Source of the DNA: Tubiluchus corallicola
Lineage: Eukaryota; Priapulida; Priapulimorpha; Priapulimorphida; Tubiluchidae
Direction of reading: 5' to 3'
Assembly (NCBI GenBank): GCA_030141605.1
Contig: JAQGDQ010000034.1
Span: 62,001 to 126,000, forward strand
DNA: 64,000 nucleotides
Both the position numbers and the translations under genes were made by a program. The notes below the pieces were generated by a model. The model saw only the letters and a list, made by a program, of their open reading frames with translations. It did no database searches and was not told the origin of the DNA. This document shows, in pieces, positions 1-12,325 of the stretch; within the stretch, counting starts at the first letter, position 1, and each line of letters begins with the position of its first letter.

Positions 1-3000
1 GGTAAAGTGTTACAAAAACTGCAACAATAGATGGTATATAGATGGCAAGTGAAGAAGCAAAAGAAGCCTTACAGCTTTTCCTTTTTGCAGCTGATTCAAT
101 GGCACTAGTAATAACATACGTCACACAGTAACACAAAGAGAACGCACAGAATAGTTACTAATAACAAAAACACAGTCAAGAACAGTTTCTGAAACCTTAT
201 ATGGACAACTGAGACTATTTAGTAGTAGAACAATCAGAGCATTGTACAAAAGCACATAAATGCACAACACTGTCATTAAAATGAGCAAACAACATTATGC
301 ACTATTAGCCATCATAGGCCTAGTACGTTTCAAAACGAAAAAGCATCACTTCAATCAGTTTTTGTAGCTAAGAAATAACAAGGGAGAAAGTAAAAAAAAC
401 TGCTATACGTTTGTGAAAATTGAGTAAACCTGCAAGAACAAGTTGCAAACCTAAATGTGTGTTTAGTCCAGCTAAAACAGGTCAAAAGTAACAGTATGCA
501 TATATCGTCCACATCCACAGTTCCAGTTGATGCAGTGTTTAGCTGATTAGTTAATATAACATAAATTTGTGTCGCAAATTTGAAGTGGAATTTCCAGGAT
601 GTGATATGGATTATGATATGGAAAATGGATTATTGCAATGACCGTTTCACAAATTTGGATTGGAGCAGGTAAAAAGTTTTCTCCATATTACATCACTTTT
701 TTAATTTTCTGTCTGATTAGCGTAAATGTTATAATACTTTTTAATAGTTGGCACTCATTCATTATCTTGTTATAAATGTGCTCATTTCCATTAAGATCTG
801 ACTGATCAGGCTGATAGTAATGGTACATAGCAAATACACTTTTGTGGCCAATTGTTTTTCTGCAGTAAAGTATTTAATATTTCAAGGTATAAAGCAAAGA
901 GTTCAGAAGTTTTTTGATATTTCTGGAAATAAAACATTGAAGTGTTTACATCAAGTAATGACAGCCTTGACCCACACATATTGGTTAGTTGCAAATAAAG
1001 ATGCCAAAGAATATAATGGCAAAGTTGCAAGAAAAAAGGAGCTGAACCTATTGGGATTATACTGATGTTTAGTAATGCAGACATTGCCAATATTTGTAAG
1101 AAAACTGTTTGTAACAAAACCATTTAAAGAATCAAGTCAAATTTTTAAATCTCTACAAAAATTTGACAAAGAATTTAGCGACTTCTTGATGTTATAACTT
1201 TGGGTTTTTGTACACAGATATTTGTACATATCTATGAAAGTGTATGAGCTATTTCATATTTTACATATTGCTACCTATCTTTTGTTTAGTATGTTGCTAT
1301 AGTTATAATCAAATTGTTATGCATAATGGACAAATGATAAGACGGATGTAGGAATAACAGTGAGTTGCATTAATTAACCAACAGACGAAAGTGAAAGTTT
1401 CATTTATAAATTAAAGTCAAATATGTGACAAATATTAGGCTGCAAGATTCTATTAGTAAGAAGTGATTAGGTTATATACAATCCTGACTTTTTTGAAAAC
1501 GGCATGAAAAACTGAGATGAAATTGCCAAACTAAAGTGGATAAAGGGAATGCTAGTGGAATGTGATATGAGTAGTAATGTCCACAAAGTTGTTCATCATT
1601 TTGGGAAACAAAATTAAGCATTCTTCAACTGTACATTGTTCAATTTTTTTCTGCAGCTATGCTAGTAAGTTTCCAAATGCTCAAACTTCCTATTTGCAGT
1701 TTCCTGCACATGGAAGGTTTCTAGAGCAACAGCTTTTCTACTCAAACCATGGTCTCACAAGGCAAGAATTTAGGATTTTGTGAAGCTTGTCTGATGGTAT
1801 GAGAAAATATAAGCATGAGAGAGTGTGTGAATGCTGGTGTGTGTCATTGCCGTCTCCAATTAATTAGCCATTAGTACCATCGGTATAAGTATGATGTTCC
1901 TCTTAATGTGTGTACGTGCTTCAGAGCAATGGGTTTTCATATGACCAGTTCAATCAATCTCATGTTCTCAATGATGGTGACAGATGCACATACGACTTAG
2001 CCATCATTCATCACTAAATTATCGAATTTATCTCTGCAGAAGAAAGACATTAAGGAGTTGATTAAAGGTAAGAAGATCCATTTTCTTGTTGACGTCACTG
2101 CCATGCGTAAAGTAAATAATAGATAAATAATCCCTGAATGCTATAAAAGGCCCTAAGCTTCTTGATGAAATATTGTCGCACATTCTATTAAATCTGAATA
2201 TGCTCATGGCCCTGAATTACTTTATCAGACGTTACGCTGATAATCTTTTGTCTGATGCTTGACGAGACACAAATTCAGGAGACACAGTGCTGATATTAAT
2301 ACTGATAGAATAATAAATGTGGCAAGAAACATATTAGAGACAGGAGCTGCAGAAAAGTTCACCAAACAAAGAAGTTGTCTGCTTGCATCTCTTGCAATAA
2401 TACTTCTACAATTTCTTTGTCCAGTCTGCTAAATTGTTGTCATCAACTGCAAAGTTCAAAAGGAACTTAGGACAAATAGTTGCTGTAACACTGTGACATC
2501 AATGATAACCCCTATGCATTTATGCTGTATGTTGTACAGTTTAACAGTATTAGTTCAAGGAGCACAAAGCGTAAACTTCTGTATATTAAGAATGAAACTG
2601 CTGATTTCAAAAGGTGAATACGGGACAAATTAATTCAAATTTTAAGTGAGCATAAAGACCAATTCTATCCATGATCACTAATTGTTCTTTTATCATAAAT
2701 GATTGATACCAAATTTTGCAAAAGTGCAAAAATTAGTGCCAAATGAGAAGGATTCTCAAAGAACCTGCATCAATGGACAGATGAAAAGTTAGGATGACAG
2801 CAAACAAAACGCAATCCATCAACCCCACAGTGGAAACAGTTTCAGGCCCCAATGCCATTTTATAATTATGCATACAGCATTAACAAGTAGTAATCAAGAG
2901 GTAAGTTGCATAGAGCACACGGTGCTACCATGTAGTCCAATTTCCAAAGCAACCGTCTAAAGTCAGGCATCTGAGTGATGTTTTCAAGAATCCTTCAAAG

Positions 3001-4754
3001 TACTCATCAGATTTTAGTAAAACTTGTCACAAAGACTTCGCAACCATCAACGAGTAATTAGTAACTCATAGAAAGCATCAAAACTATATCAAGTTTGTGA
3101 CCCCATATCTTCGTTGACATCACTTAGTGAATGATCATCAGTCAAATGCACAGTAAATGATAGATAATAGATAAATACTCCTCATACAATAAGAAGCTTA
3201 ACTGCACTCGCCGTAATAATAATAGCCCGGAATACAATAGCGACCTGCTGGCTAGTATGATTACCTAAAATCCTATTATACAGGATTATTATACTGAATG
3301 TCAGATGCGCAACATTTATCAGAGGGAGAAATTTGTTTGTCGCTTCTTGAGATTTCATTCGAGTAAGAATTCATGATGTGGACAAACGTATTGCTAATGT
3401 GTATTTGTTTAATGATACTGGTTCGGCTGGGACAAATTTCAATAGATTAGAAACTTGCCAAAAATTTGAGGTTATATTTTTGCAAAGGATGCCGTTTAAA
3501 GTATTCTTTTGTGGACATAGAGTGTAAAATCTGCCACCTAGAGATGACAGATGCTGATGAATGGTTGAAATGTGGTGTAATAGTTACGGAATCAATAAAT
3601 TATATGTAATTACAATGTTAGGGGTGCATAGAAGATAAGAAGAGTCCTTGGTCTTCGCTATATTGTTAATGACCAACTAAGACATGAGGTCATTTGGTTG
3701 TAGTATGCAAAAATGACAGCAGAAGCATGATATTTTGGTGGGACCTCCGTAGTTTTCGAACAGAAAAAAATAAACGGGAGTTGTTTGTTCAGGTGTTCAA
3801 CACAAATGTGTGCATCGCACCTCATGCGTCTGCATCATCACAGCTGCTCAGAATTTCTTCTGAGCATTGCAAAACTGATTAGCTACAATTAGTAGCAATC
3901 GAATCAGAAATACAATAACGTTGTTATTACCTTAAGCTGTGTATTGGGTTTACTGTTTCTGGTCAAAAATTCTGAGGCTACTACGTCGCCTGTTAAGGTC
4001 AGCTAATATATGTGTAACGCTTTCAGTTTAATCAGTTAAAATTCTTGGCATCACCACTGTAGAAATATCTACTGTATGTTTTTGTCAACCAATATATTCG
4101 ATTAATTTGCCAAGTTCAGGTTGGTAAGGGATGTATGTCCATACTATATGATAAAAATTATAATTCATACCCATTGACAATCATTAATTAATTTCATTAT
4201 ATATATATACTAGACTGATGTTTTTATATTGTGTTGATTGTATTTTTCATGCTTTGTGATTTAGTTATTGACAATATCTCTGAAGAACCATTAAATGAGA
4301 CTCAACACTTGCAGGAGAACTTGGTAGTAAGCGAATTTTCTCAGCTAAACTGCAGCTAACGACTGACCTAGAATCTAAAACCCCCAAAATTCCAAGTTGT
4401 GCAACAAGTTTTTGCATATGTTCTTGCTTCTGTTGCAAGTGCTTCAAATTTTTTGGTGTTTTCAGATATGAAACTCAGACAACATTGAAAAGAAGGGAGC
4501 AATGCATCTTAAACATGAAATACTGTCATCTCCATGAACTTGGTCACAAAGTCTTTTCACAAGAGGTTAGTCTTCAACTCTCTAATCTTCAAACTGCTGT
4601 CACATACTTTCGAAGCTAGAAATGTTCTCTGAAATGAGATGCATCAAAATTGCAACTACGACAAAGAACTTAAGCGCTTACCTTAACATATTGCAGCTGG
4701 ACTGAGTTATCCATTTTAGCAGACAACATGAAACTTCCGATTATATAAAACAGA
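1..4754. other. Intergenic region upstream of the receptor array
   Basis: I see no supportable gene in this AT-rich stretch. Open frames are short, low-complexity and without recognisable motifs. Two segments near 2085-2160 and 3113-3195 resemble each other (both have a 'gatagataa'-like run followed by 'aagctt'), so the middle may be decayed repeat DNA. The last 150 bases are the leader of the first receptor gene. A TATA-like run at 4742-4750 sits only a few bases before its start codon, which is too close to be a normal core promoter element. Confidence 0.5.
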
Positions 4755-5636
4755 ATGGATCTTACTTCGTACTTGTACAACATTGCGCTTGCTATAATTG
4801 GCATTACAGCTATAGCAGGGAATATGTTAGTTGTCCTGTCTATGATAAAGTGCAGAGAACTGCGCCATAATCGTAATTACTTGTTAACATCTCTTGCAGT
4901 AAATGATCTGCTTTATGGAATATACATGTTGATTTTGGTATTTTACTGCACACTAGGATCTAACTGCAGCAACACGTACACCTTAGCACTGGATTATTAC
5001 TTCGGAACATGCAGTCTGTACAACATGTTTGCAGTAGCACTAGAGAGATATATTGCTGTGATGAGACCACTACAGTATGCACACTTAGTCACACATGGAA
5101 GAATATTCTGGACAATATTAGCTGTCTGGTTGCTAAGTTCATCAGTTCCTATTGCTGTGTGTTTATCACTAGGAGTGGAAGCAGGAGACAGCAACTTTTT
5201 CTTTTTAAATGCATCGGTTGTATTTCTCATGATCTCAGTTATATTTCATTTCATACCAGTCATAATAACCCTGATAGCATACATCAGAATATGGCGAGTA
5301 GCAATTAAACTTTTCAACCGAATAAAGACAGAATACGAGATGATGCAGATCTATATGGTAGAGCAACCACAACGTCAAACCAGGAACGGAGAATCGCAAG
5401 AACCACAAAAGAAGGCAACCACAACTATTGGCATTATATTACTTGGCTTCACCATTGCTTGGACAATGTACATATCCGTGCTCACCAGCGAAACATTCTG
5501 TAACTGTGACGTGAACATTCCGATGCTAGTTAGTTACCTATTCATATACGGAAATTCTGCCATTAACCCAATTGTGTTTGCCTGGAAAAGTCCCGACTTT
5601 CGGAAAGCTTTTCATTCAGTGTTAGCACACTCTTAA
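4755..5636 (+). CDS. Rhodopsin-class (class A) GPCR, array member 1
   Basis: Single-exon seven-transmembrane receptor of 293 residues, expected in the plasma membrane and coupling to heterotrimeric G proteins; the ligand is unknown. Seen: an N-terminus of only about 8 residues, TM1 with GN (22-23), TM2 with the sodium-site Asp (D51), the TM3 cysteine in FGTC (C86), ERY at 97-99 in place of DRY, the TM4 Trp in AVW, the TM5 Pro in FHFIP, a KATTTIG stretch entering TM6, and NPIVF (271-275) as the NPxxY motif. TM6 lacks the usual CWxP proline. There is no cysteine in ECL2, but ECL1 has two (C65, C71) and ECL3 has C-N-C (249-251). It is the first gene of a same-strand array. Family assignment is firm; a specific receptor type cannot be given. 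Confidence 0.93.
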   Translation: MDLTSYLYNIALAIIGITAIAGNMLVVLSMIKCRELRHNRNYLLTSLAVNDLLYGIYMLILVFYCTLGSNCSNTYTLALDYYFGTCSLYNMFAVALERYIAVMRPLQYAHLVTHGRIFWTILAVWLLSSSVPIAVCLSLGVEAGDSNFFFLNASVVFLMISVIFHFIPVIITLIAYIRIWRVAIKLFNRIKTEYEMMQIYMVEQPQRQTRNGESQEPQKKATTTIGIILLGFTIAWTMYISVLTSETFCNCDVNIPMLVSYLFIYGNSAINPIVFAWKSPDFRKAFHSVLAHS

Positions 5637-7461
5637 TCAGTAATTAAGTAAAAACTGACTGACACAAAGAATATTAGATCACAAAAATGGGATTTAACAG
5701 CTCAAAGTACTAAGATAGCAATCGGCCCTGGATTAGTCATTGGGCAAAATAAGCACGTACTTAAGGCCTCAGCGGAAGGGGGCCCCCACACAGTTCTTTA
5801 AAATTGAATAATTACCCAAAAACAAAATATACTGGAATATGTCTGGCATTTCTGTGTTTATTTACAACACGACGGTACAGACCGGCATTGAGATTCTGGC
5901 TCACTGCCCATATAGTGATATTAATTGATTGTATAATGTGTCATAATATATTTCAAGAATGGTAATGCTTATCAAAATATGGTGATACTGAAAACCAGAT
6001 AATGTTGCTTTTGACTGAATGTATTTTATCACATGGTAATGACTACATCAGCTTGTATTTCATTAAGTGAGGTTGGTAATATGTCCATAAGTAATTATTG
6101 GACGTGGTGCTGGTGCCAGGAATTTTATTGTACATACTTTTTTGCATACGATATGTTGCTGTATTATCTACTGAAGTAGACATATATGTGGCACCATAAT
6201 CTTTTCAGTGCTTGACAGTGCAATCCAGTATTTGCACAGACTTCGTTTCCACAACATAAACTCAAAAAAATTGTGGTCTGAAAATTTATAAACAAAAGGG
6301 TGTCTACTGAAAGAATACACAAAATTATGCATTAGTACAAGCCCACATTTTGGACAACAAGGATATCTAGAAAATTATATTATAGTCGTTATCAGAGTAA
6401 TAGACAAATAATTTGCCTAATTTGATGGTAATGGTGATATTGTTGGCAATCCAAGAGTGCCATAAATGCACTGTTACCCAAAAAACTAAACATCATTCGT
6501 TTTGCCATATATATTAGACGTCTCAAATTATATAAACTATCGATAAAGTGATTTAATGCACCCAACTACGCAGACACAAGCTCAGGTAAACATCACTTAG
6601 TGAAGGAAAACAATAATACACCGTTTCACACATTGCAAAATTAGTTTGAAATTGCCAGTGGACAAAATACAACATTTTATACAACAGCAAATCTGTTTTC
6701 CATTACGTGACACTGTTTTGACAAATTGCAGAGTTTATTATAAAAAGCTGGTGTATAATAATAGAAACTATTTGGGTAAATAGTGAGAAATATGATAAAA
6801 ACTGACATTACGTGAAAGTAGTAATGTTCTGATTGTCTTCTAATTAAAGTGATGTATGCTGATGGTAAAACATGTTCTATATCACAAACTAGGGAGTGTG
6901 CAGTAATAAACTAGAAATCCGATAAAACATTTCTGGCAATATTCGTATTTTATTTGGGATACAATTTTCTAAGCTCTCTTGCATATTTTAAAGTATGTAA
7001 TGTACGTTTATAACTTATTGTTGACATTCTAGTTTTAAAATAGGCTGCCCAAACAAGTCCTCAATATCTGTGTTCTGAAATGCAAAAATTACAGAGGCCC
7101 ATGCAGCTTTTGCAACCATATCCTTTGATGGGCCTGATAACGTAATAAATTCCTAATAACGTAACACCAAAGATAGCCGTAGCAGAAAATGAACGATACC
7201 GTAATATGAATGAAAAATGTAGCAATCTTTCTCTCAAAAGACCATGTAAATCAAAAAAACTAAAAACATAACAATTTTTCACTTCATTAATAACGTAACA
7301 AGCAGTAACTTTGTGAAAGTTTAAGTTTATTAGCCAATTTTAACATTATTCTAATAAAAGTGTATATTAAAAATATTTAGACACATTAGAAAGTGTCTAG
7401 GACATCGTGCGGAATAAAAATAGGACAACGATGGAAACTTTTGTTCATTTTCTTTCTGCTG
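5637..7461. other. Intergenic DNA with one copy of a duplicated segment
   Basis: No gene is supported. A segment at about 6566-7040 recurs at about 7570-7850 inside the neighbouring receptor pseudogene, starting with 'cagacacaagctcaggtaaa' in both. The upstream copy carries roughly 175 extra bases in its middle. Around 5725-5790 there is a short GC-rich patch (ggccctggatta...gggggccccca) that resembles hAT-type MITE ends seen elsewhere in this window. Confidence 0.5.
6566..7040. repeat. Longer copy of the same duplicated segment
   Basis: Shares its first about 180 and last about 95 bases with 7570-7850; the middle about 175 bases are unique to this copy. It includes matching stretches such as 'tttgggatacaattttctaa'. 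Confidence 0.6.
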
Positions 7462-8470
7462 CCCTCTCTCACAGTGAATGAGCTACTTCATGGAAAACTA
7501 ATGGTGACTATGTTTCTGCTGCACATTGGGAGCAAACTGTAATAATACGTATACTTTAATGGTAAATTACACAGACACAAGCTCAGGTAAACATCACCTA
7601 GTGATTCCTAAAACAATAATACACCGTTTCACACATTGCAAAATTAGTTTGAAATTGCCAGCGGACAAAATGCAACATTTTATACAACAGCAAATCTATT
7701 TTCCGCTACGTGACACTGTTTTGACAAATTGCAGAGTTTATTACACAAAGCTGGTGTATTTTATTTGGGATACAATTTTCTAAGCTCTCTTGCATATTTT
7801 AAAATATGTAATGTACGTTTATAACTTATTGTTGACAAACTAGTTTAAAAATACTAGTACTTCTTACTATTACTTTGCAGTCTGTATATATGTGTGTAGT
7901 AGCACTAGGGTGGTATGCTGTAGTGATGTGACCGGTCACAAGTACTATGATATTTTGAACAATACTAGCTGTCTGGTTGTTGAGTTCATCAGTCCCTACA
8001 GCTGTACCAGTTGTAATACTGGAAGCAGAAGTAGCTTTTTTCTTTGACATAAGTATCTATTAAATTTCCCATAATCTCGGTTTTATTTTGTTTGATCCTA
8101 GTAATAATAATACTGATTGTATTCATCAGAATATGGCAAGAAGTAATTAAATGATTCAAAAGAATAAAGAGCGAATATCAGATGATGTAGATTTACAAAA
8201 TGAACAGCCACAGTCTCAAACGAAGGATGGAGGAGTAGAAGAGCCACGAAAAAAATAACTACAACTATCATGATCATACTGCTCGACATTGCCATTTACT
8301 CGATCTTGTTTATATCAATGTTTATCACAGATGTAGTGTGTGATGAACTGTGAATATTAGTTACCTAGTCCTGTATGGAAAGTCAGCCATTAAACCACTG
8401 TATATGCCTGGAAAAGTCCTGACTTTAGAAAAACTTTCCACTCTGTTTTAGCACGCTTAGGCAATCAATA
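7462..8470 (+). pseudogene. Decayed class A GPCR copy (pseudogene 1)
   Basis: Remnant of an array receptor. Recognisable DNA begins at TM2 (matching 'cttgcagtaagtgatct' of the intact genes), runs through ECL1, is interrupted by a foreign 280-bp segment (about 7570-7850), and resumes at TM3 with 'tttgcagtctgta'. Later landmarks include the TM5/ICL3 'atcagaatatggcaagaag' stretch, the ICL3 glutamine-rich region, and 'tatgcctggaaaagtcctgac' of the TM7/helix 8 junction. TM1 and the start codon are missing, the ERY codons are altered, and stops and frameshifts occur throughout, so no receptor can be made. It is most similar to members 1-3. Confidence 0.85.
7570..7850. repeat. Duplicated segment inserted in receptor pseudogene 1
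   Basis: This block is nearly identical to DNA at about 6566-7040 (offset about 1 kb) but lacks some 175 internal bases of that copy. It splits the pseudogene between ECL1 and TM3. No terminal inverted repeats or clear target duplication are visible, so it may be a tandem segmental duplication or an unknown non-autonomous element. Confidence 0.6.
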
Positions 8471-8969
8471 AATATTGTAGAACAAGAAATAGAAATGTAG
8501 TCATAGTAAGATAATACACAGGACAACTAGAACGAATTGCAAAAATGGATGGTCACACACAACATTGAGAAACAGACAAACTAGACAGAATAATATTATC
8601 TGTCACATTACACAGCAGGTCTTTTTTCAAAGAGTCCAGCAAAATACTATTAGGACACCAAAACTACGTAAATCAAGTTGAAAATTTGGGCAGTTACTTA
8701 ATTATTATCATCTACTCCAAAAAGACAGAACAGAACGTAGTTACTGTGGACCAAGTGCCATGAGCTTGATTTGGCTCTTAAAATCTAAGTCCCAGTTAGG
8801 TTTGTTTAATTTGGGTTCTTTTCGGAGAAATGCTGTGACATCACTAATTACTATGACCCACAGTTTTACAGCCACCGCTTTAAAGGTCAGGAAAAGCAAT
8901 GATGAGATACGCATATGGAATACAGAGCTTTTGATTCCAACTGCAAAGTTTGTCTTTTAATTGTACCCG

Positions 8970-9960
8970 ACTTTTTCTCTCAAAGAGTTCATCAGGGAGC
9001 TGCCTTAGTAGTGACTTTTTCCCTCAGAGAGCTCACCAGGGAGCTGCCTTAGTACTAACTTTTCTCTCAGAGAGTTCACCAGGGAGCTACCTTAGTAGTG
9101 ACCTTTTCCTCACATAGTTCACCAGGGAGCTACCTTAGTAGTAACCTTTTCCTCACATAGTTCACCAGGGAGCTACCTTAGTAGTGACCTTTTCCTCAGA
9201 GAGCTCACCAGGGAGCTGCCTTAGTAGTAACCTTTTCCTCACATAGTTCACCAGGGAGCTACCTTAGTAGTGACCTTTTCCTCAGAGAGCTCACCAGGGA
9301 GCTGCCTTAGTAGTAACCTTTTCCTCAGAGAGTTCACCAGGGAGCTGCCTTAGTAGTAACCTTTTCCTCACAGAGTTCACCAGGGAGCTGCCTTAGTAGT
9401 AACCTTTTCCTCACAGAGTTCACCAAGGAGCTGCCTTAGTAGTGACCTTTTCCTCAGAGAGTTCACCAGGGAGCTGCCTTAGTAGTAACCTTTTCCTCAC
9501 ATAGTTCACCAGGGAGCTACCTTAGTAGTGACCTTTTCCTCAGAGAGCTCACCAGGGAGCTGCCTTAGTAGTAACCTTTTCCTCACATAGTTCACCAGGG
9601 AGCTACCTTAGTAGTGACCTTTTCCTCAGAGAGCTCACCAGGGAGCTGCCTTAGTAGTAACCTTTTCCTCAGAGAGTTCACCAAGGAGCTGCCTTAGTAG
9701 TGACCTTTTCCTCAGAGAGTTCACCAGGGAGCTGCCTTAGTAGTGACATTTTCTTCAGAGAGCTCACCAGGGAGCTGCCTTAGTAGTGACCTTTTCCTCA
9801 CAGAGTTCACCAAGGAGCTGCCTTAGTAGTAACCTTTTCCTCACAGAGTTCACCAAGGAGCTGCCTTAGTAGTGACCTTTTCCTCAGAGAGCTCACCAGG
9901 GAGCTGCCTTAGTAGTAACCTTTTCCTCACAGAGTTCACCAAGGAGCTGCCTTAGTAGTA
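8970..9960. repeat. 43-bp minisatellite, 23 tandem copies
   Basis: Each unit is about 43 bp and contains 'cacc-agggagct-(a/g)-ccttagtagt'. Counting the ttagta-tract gives 23 copies. Two unit types differ at several linked positions: one has 'acatagttcacc...gctacc', the other 'agagagctcacc...gctgcc'. They alternate in places, giving an 86-bp higher-order dimer. The period is not a multiple of three and each unit has stop codons, so it is non-coding. It lies about 640 bp upstream of receptor member 2. The rest of the 8471-10603 interval shows no gene. Confidence 0.97.
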
Positions 9961-10429
9961 AAAACATTGCATTGTCATCTCGCACCTTAAAGTGGCTTTC
10001 CACAAACACTTAATAAAAATGTATATACAAAACCATAACGAGTATTTCATATTCATGAAGCAACGGATTTTGGAATCAATAAACAGAATCCCATAATTTA
10101 AAACTCGAGTTAGAAGTGCACCAAGAGCGGTAAGTATCCCCTAATAAGAGTGAACGCCAGTGGTTTACTAATGTTGGAGGAGCTGTTGTCATATGTGGCC
10201 AACATCAGTGTTAATCATAAATTTCACGCACTCTTTCTGCATATGCCTGTTTCTTACGTTATGACTGTTCGAGATTTTCATTGTTTTCAGGTGTAGAAAA
10301 GCCTAGGCCTTTGAAGAGGAGAAAAATACAATTCAGTAGTGACAAGTGGAGCAGACGGAGCGTCAACAAGCCAGCACACCAGCAAGATTCATTAATACAC
10401 CTATAAGAATTTTTCTTAAAACGACATTT

Positions 10430-10603
10430 TTAACTGATACACATTTCATGGTTACTGGCTTACTGCTACAGTTAAAACTTCGAAGCAGGCAATATTCGCA
10501 GAAAACATAGTGTATAGAAACTACTGCCATGTCATAGAACCAAACTGATTTTGTAACAGAAGTAGCAGATTGAGTTGTACATACAGGCTTACACAAAGAC
10601 AAA
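10430..10603 (+). promoter_or_regulatory. Conserved leader of receptor member 2
   Basis: This leader is shared with the leader of pseudogene 2 (about 15095-15249). Matches include 'catttcatggtt', 'gcagaaaacata', 'ttttgtaacag' and 'catacaggctt(a/g)ca' shortly before the start codon. The 'ttttgtaacag' motif looks like a 3' splice site, so a 5' UTR intron may end there. Conservation shows that the duplicated unit included at least 170 bp of upstream DNA. Confidence 0.5.
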
Positions 10604-11485
10604 ATGGACCTTACTGTGTACTCATACTATGCTGTGCTTGCTATAATTGGTATGGTAGCTATTGCAGGCAACACATTAGTTGTTGTGTCAATGATAAAAT
10701 GCAGAGAACTGCGTTATAATCGCAATTACTTGCTAACATCTCTTGCAGTAAGTGATCTAGTTTACGGGGTATACATGGTGATTTTGTCATTTTACTGTAC
10801 ACTGGGAACAAATTGTGCTAACATGTACACATTAACAACAGACTATTACTTTGGCACATGCAGTCTGTACAACATGCTTGCAGTAGCACTAGAGCGTTAT
10901 GTGGCTGTTATGAGACCACTACGGTACGCACAGCTAGTCACAAGAACGAGAATATTCTGGACAATATTAACTGTGTGGTTGTCGAGTTTGTTGATCCCTG
11001 TTGCAGTAGCATTATCACTCGAAATGGAAGGAGCGGTATTCATTATACGAATACCGCTTACATTTCTTATAATTTCGATTATATTTCACTATATGCCAGT
11101 CGTAGTAACACTGACCGTGTACATCAGAATATGGCGAGAAGCGATCAGGCAATTTGACAGAATAATGACCGAATATCAGATGATGCAGATTTATGTGGTA
11201 CATCAGCAACAATCTCAAGCAAGGGATGGAGGAGCACGAGAGCCACAAAGAAAAGCAACTACGACTATTGGGATAATTCTGCTTGGCTTCGTTATTTCCT
11301 GGACATTTTACGTATCACTGCTCATGAGGGATGTGCTGTGTGACTGTGTCACCAATTTACCAAAGCTAATTAGCTACCTAGTACTTTATGGAAATTGTGC
11401 CATTAACCCTGCAGTATATGCATGGAAAAGTCCAGACTTTCAAAAGGCTTTCAAATTTGTCATTACTTGCCGCGCAAATCGGTAA
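10604..11485 (+). CDS. Rhodopsin-class GPCR, array member 2
   Basis: Single-exon receptor of 293 residues with the same plan as member 1: very short N-terminus, GN in TM1, LAVSD in TM2, FGTC in TM3, ERY at 97-99, TM5 FHYMP, KATTTIG into TM6, and NPAVY at 268-272 followed by AWKSPDF of helix 8. ECL2 is short and lacks cysteine; ECL3 carries C-D-C (246-248). The start Met opens an MDLT N-terminus like members 1 and 3. Pseudogene 2 shares its ECL1-TM3 segment almost exactly (NCANMYTLTTDYYFG), so it is the closest intact relative of that copy. The ligand is unknown. Confidence 0.93.
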   Translation: MDLTVYSYYAVLAIIGMVAIAGNTLVVVSMIKCRELRYNRNYLLTSLAVSDLVYGVYMVILSFYCTLGTNCANMYTLTTDYYFGTCSLYNMLAVALERYVAVMRPLRYAQLVTRTRIFWTILTVWLSSLLIPVAVALSLEMEGAVFIIRIPLTFLIISIIFHYMPVVVTLTVYIRIWREAIRQFDRIMTEYQMMQIYVVHQQQSQARDGGAREPQRKATTTIGIILLGFVISWTFYVSLLMRDVLCDCVTNLPKLISYLVLYGNCAINPAVYAWKSPDFQKAFKFVITCRANR

Positions 11486-11508
11486 CTGTTAACAAACCAA
11501 TGGTAGAG

Positions 11509-11510
11509 TG

Positions 11511-11547
<37 letters not shown>

Positions 11548-11552
11548 TATAA
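11509..11552. repeat. (AT)n microsatellite
   Basis: A pure run of alternating AT of about 35 bases directly after the stop codon of receptor member 2, ending in 'aaatatataag'. It probably lies in the 3' UTR or just beyond. Confidence 0.95.
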
Positions 11553-11954
11553 GTAATAACAAACACTGCATTTGAATAGTTTTTCTTACTTTGGCCTGCT
11601 AAAGTAGTCAAGAAAACAAACAATTCAGTGAATATAAGAAACGTTTGTGCAGTGTTAAGTTAAACACAAACATCACCTAGCGAAGTGGTCCCTGGTCAGA
11701 GTGAATGCCAGAGGTTTACTAATCTCGTGGGAGCTGTGGTCATATGAGACTGGCGGTACTTTCCCTGTTTTTCTGTGCTTTTGCTTACTTTGAATTCTTT
11801 ACTGCAGCAAATTTGATTGTGGATTAAAAGAGAAGGTAAGTGGTAAAAAAAGCCTGTGAATCTAAGTGTAGGACAAAATCAGAGTTTATTAAGGTCAAAT
11901 CTTGTGTTTCTGTGTATAAGGAGTAAAATGTAAAGACACAAAAGAGAAATCCTC

Positions 11955-12325
11955 TGACACTAATGGACAATTGACGTTAACAGACCACTTCTCCCACTCG
12001 TCAGACTGCTGATTCAAGGGTTAACTGTAATTGCTGTTGACAAACTAGATTTTCAAAAACAAACATCTCACTTTCTTGAAAGCTTCATAGTTTTGTCTAA
12101 CTGTTTATAAGTGCTAATTAATGTGGAATCCTTTGTTTCCTTCACCTGTGTGTATGGAGACTATGAAGTACAAGCAGTGAGTGAAATATTCTCAAACTAA
12201 TGGACAATTGGCTCTAACTGATCACTTCTCCAATCTTTTAATCTGCTGATTCGAGGGTTAAGTGTAATGTTGGTTGACGAACCTAGCACTATTTCTTTAA
12301 AGCTTCATAGTTTTGTCTAAGATAA
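11955..12325. repeat. Diverged direct duplication, about 150-bp units
   Basis: Two copies, about 11960-12105 and 12190-12325, share 'ctaatggacaattg', 'cacttctcc', 'ctgctgattc(a/g)agggttaa' and 'aaagcttcatagttttgtct'. Both are non-coding. The rest of the interval up to 13746 holds no supportable gene, only an imperfect TTG-rich run at 12609-12662. Confidence 0.75.

Noticed and set aside
4997-5308. Open frames antisense to, or shifted within, receptor 1 (similar ones in every receptor)
   Set aside because: They lie wholly inside the receptor coding regions and arise from the receptor codons; no independent motifs.
8970-9960. CRISPR-like repeat array
   Set aside because: Units are contiguous without unique spacers; it is a eukaryotic minisatellite.
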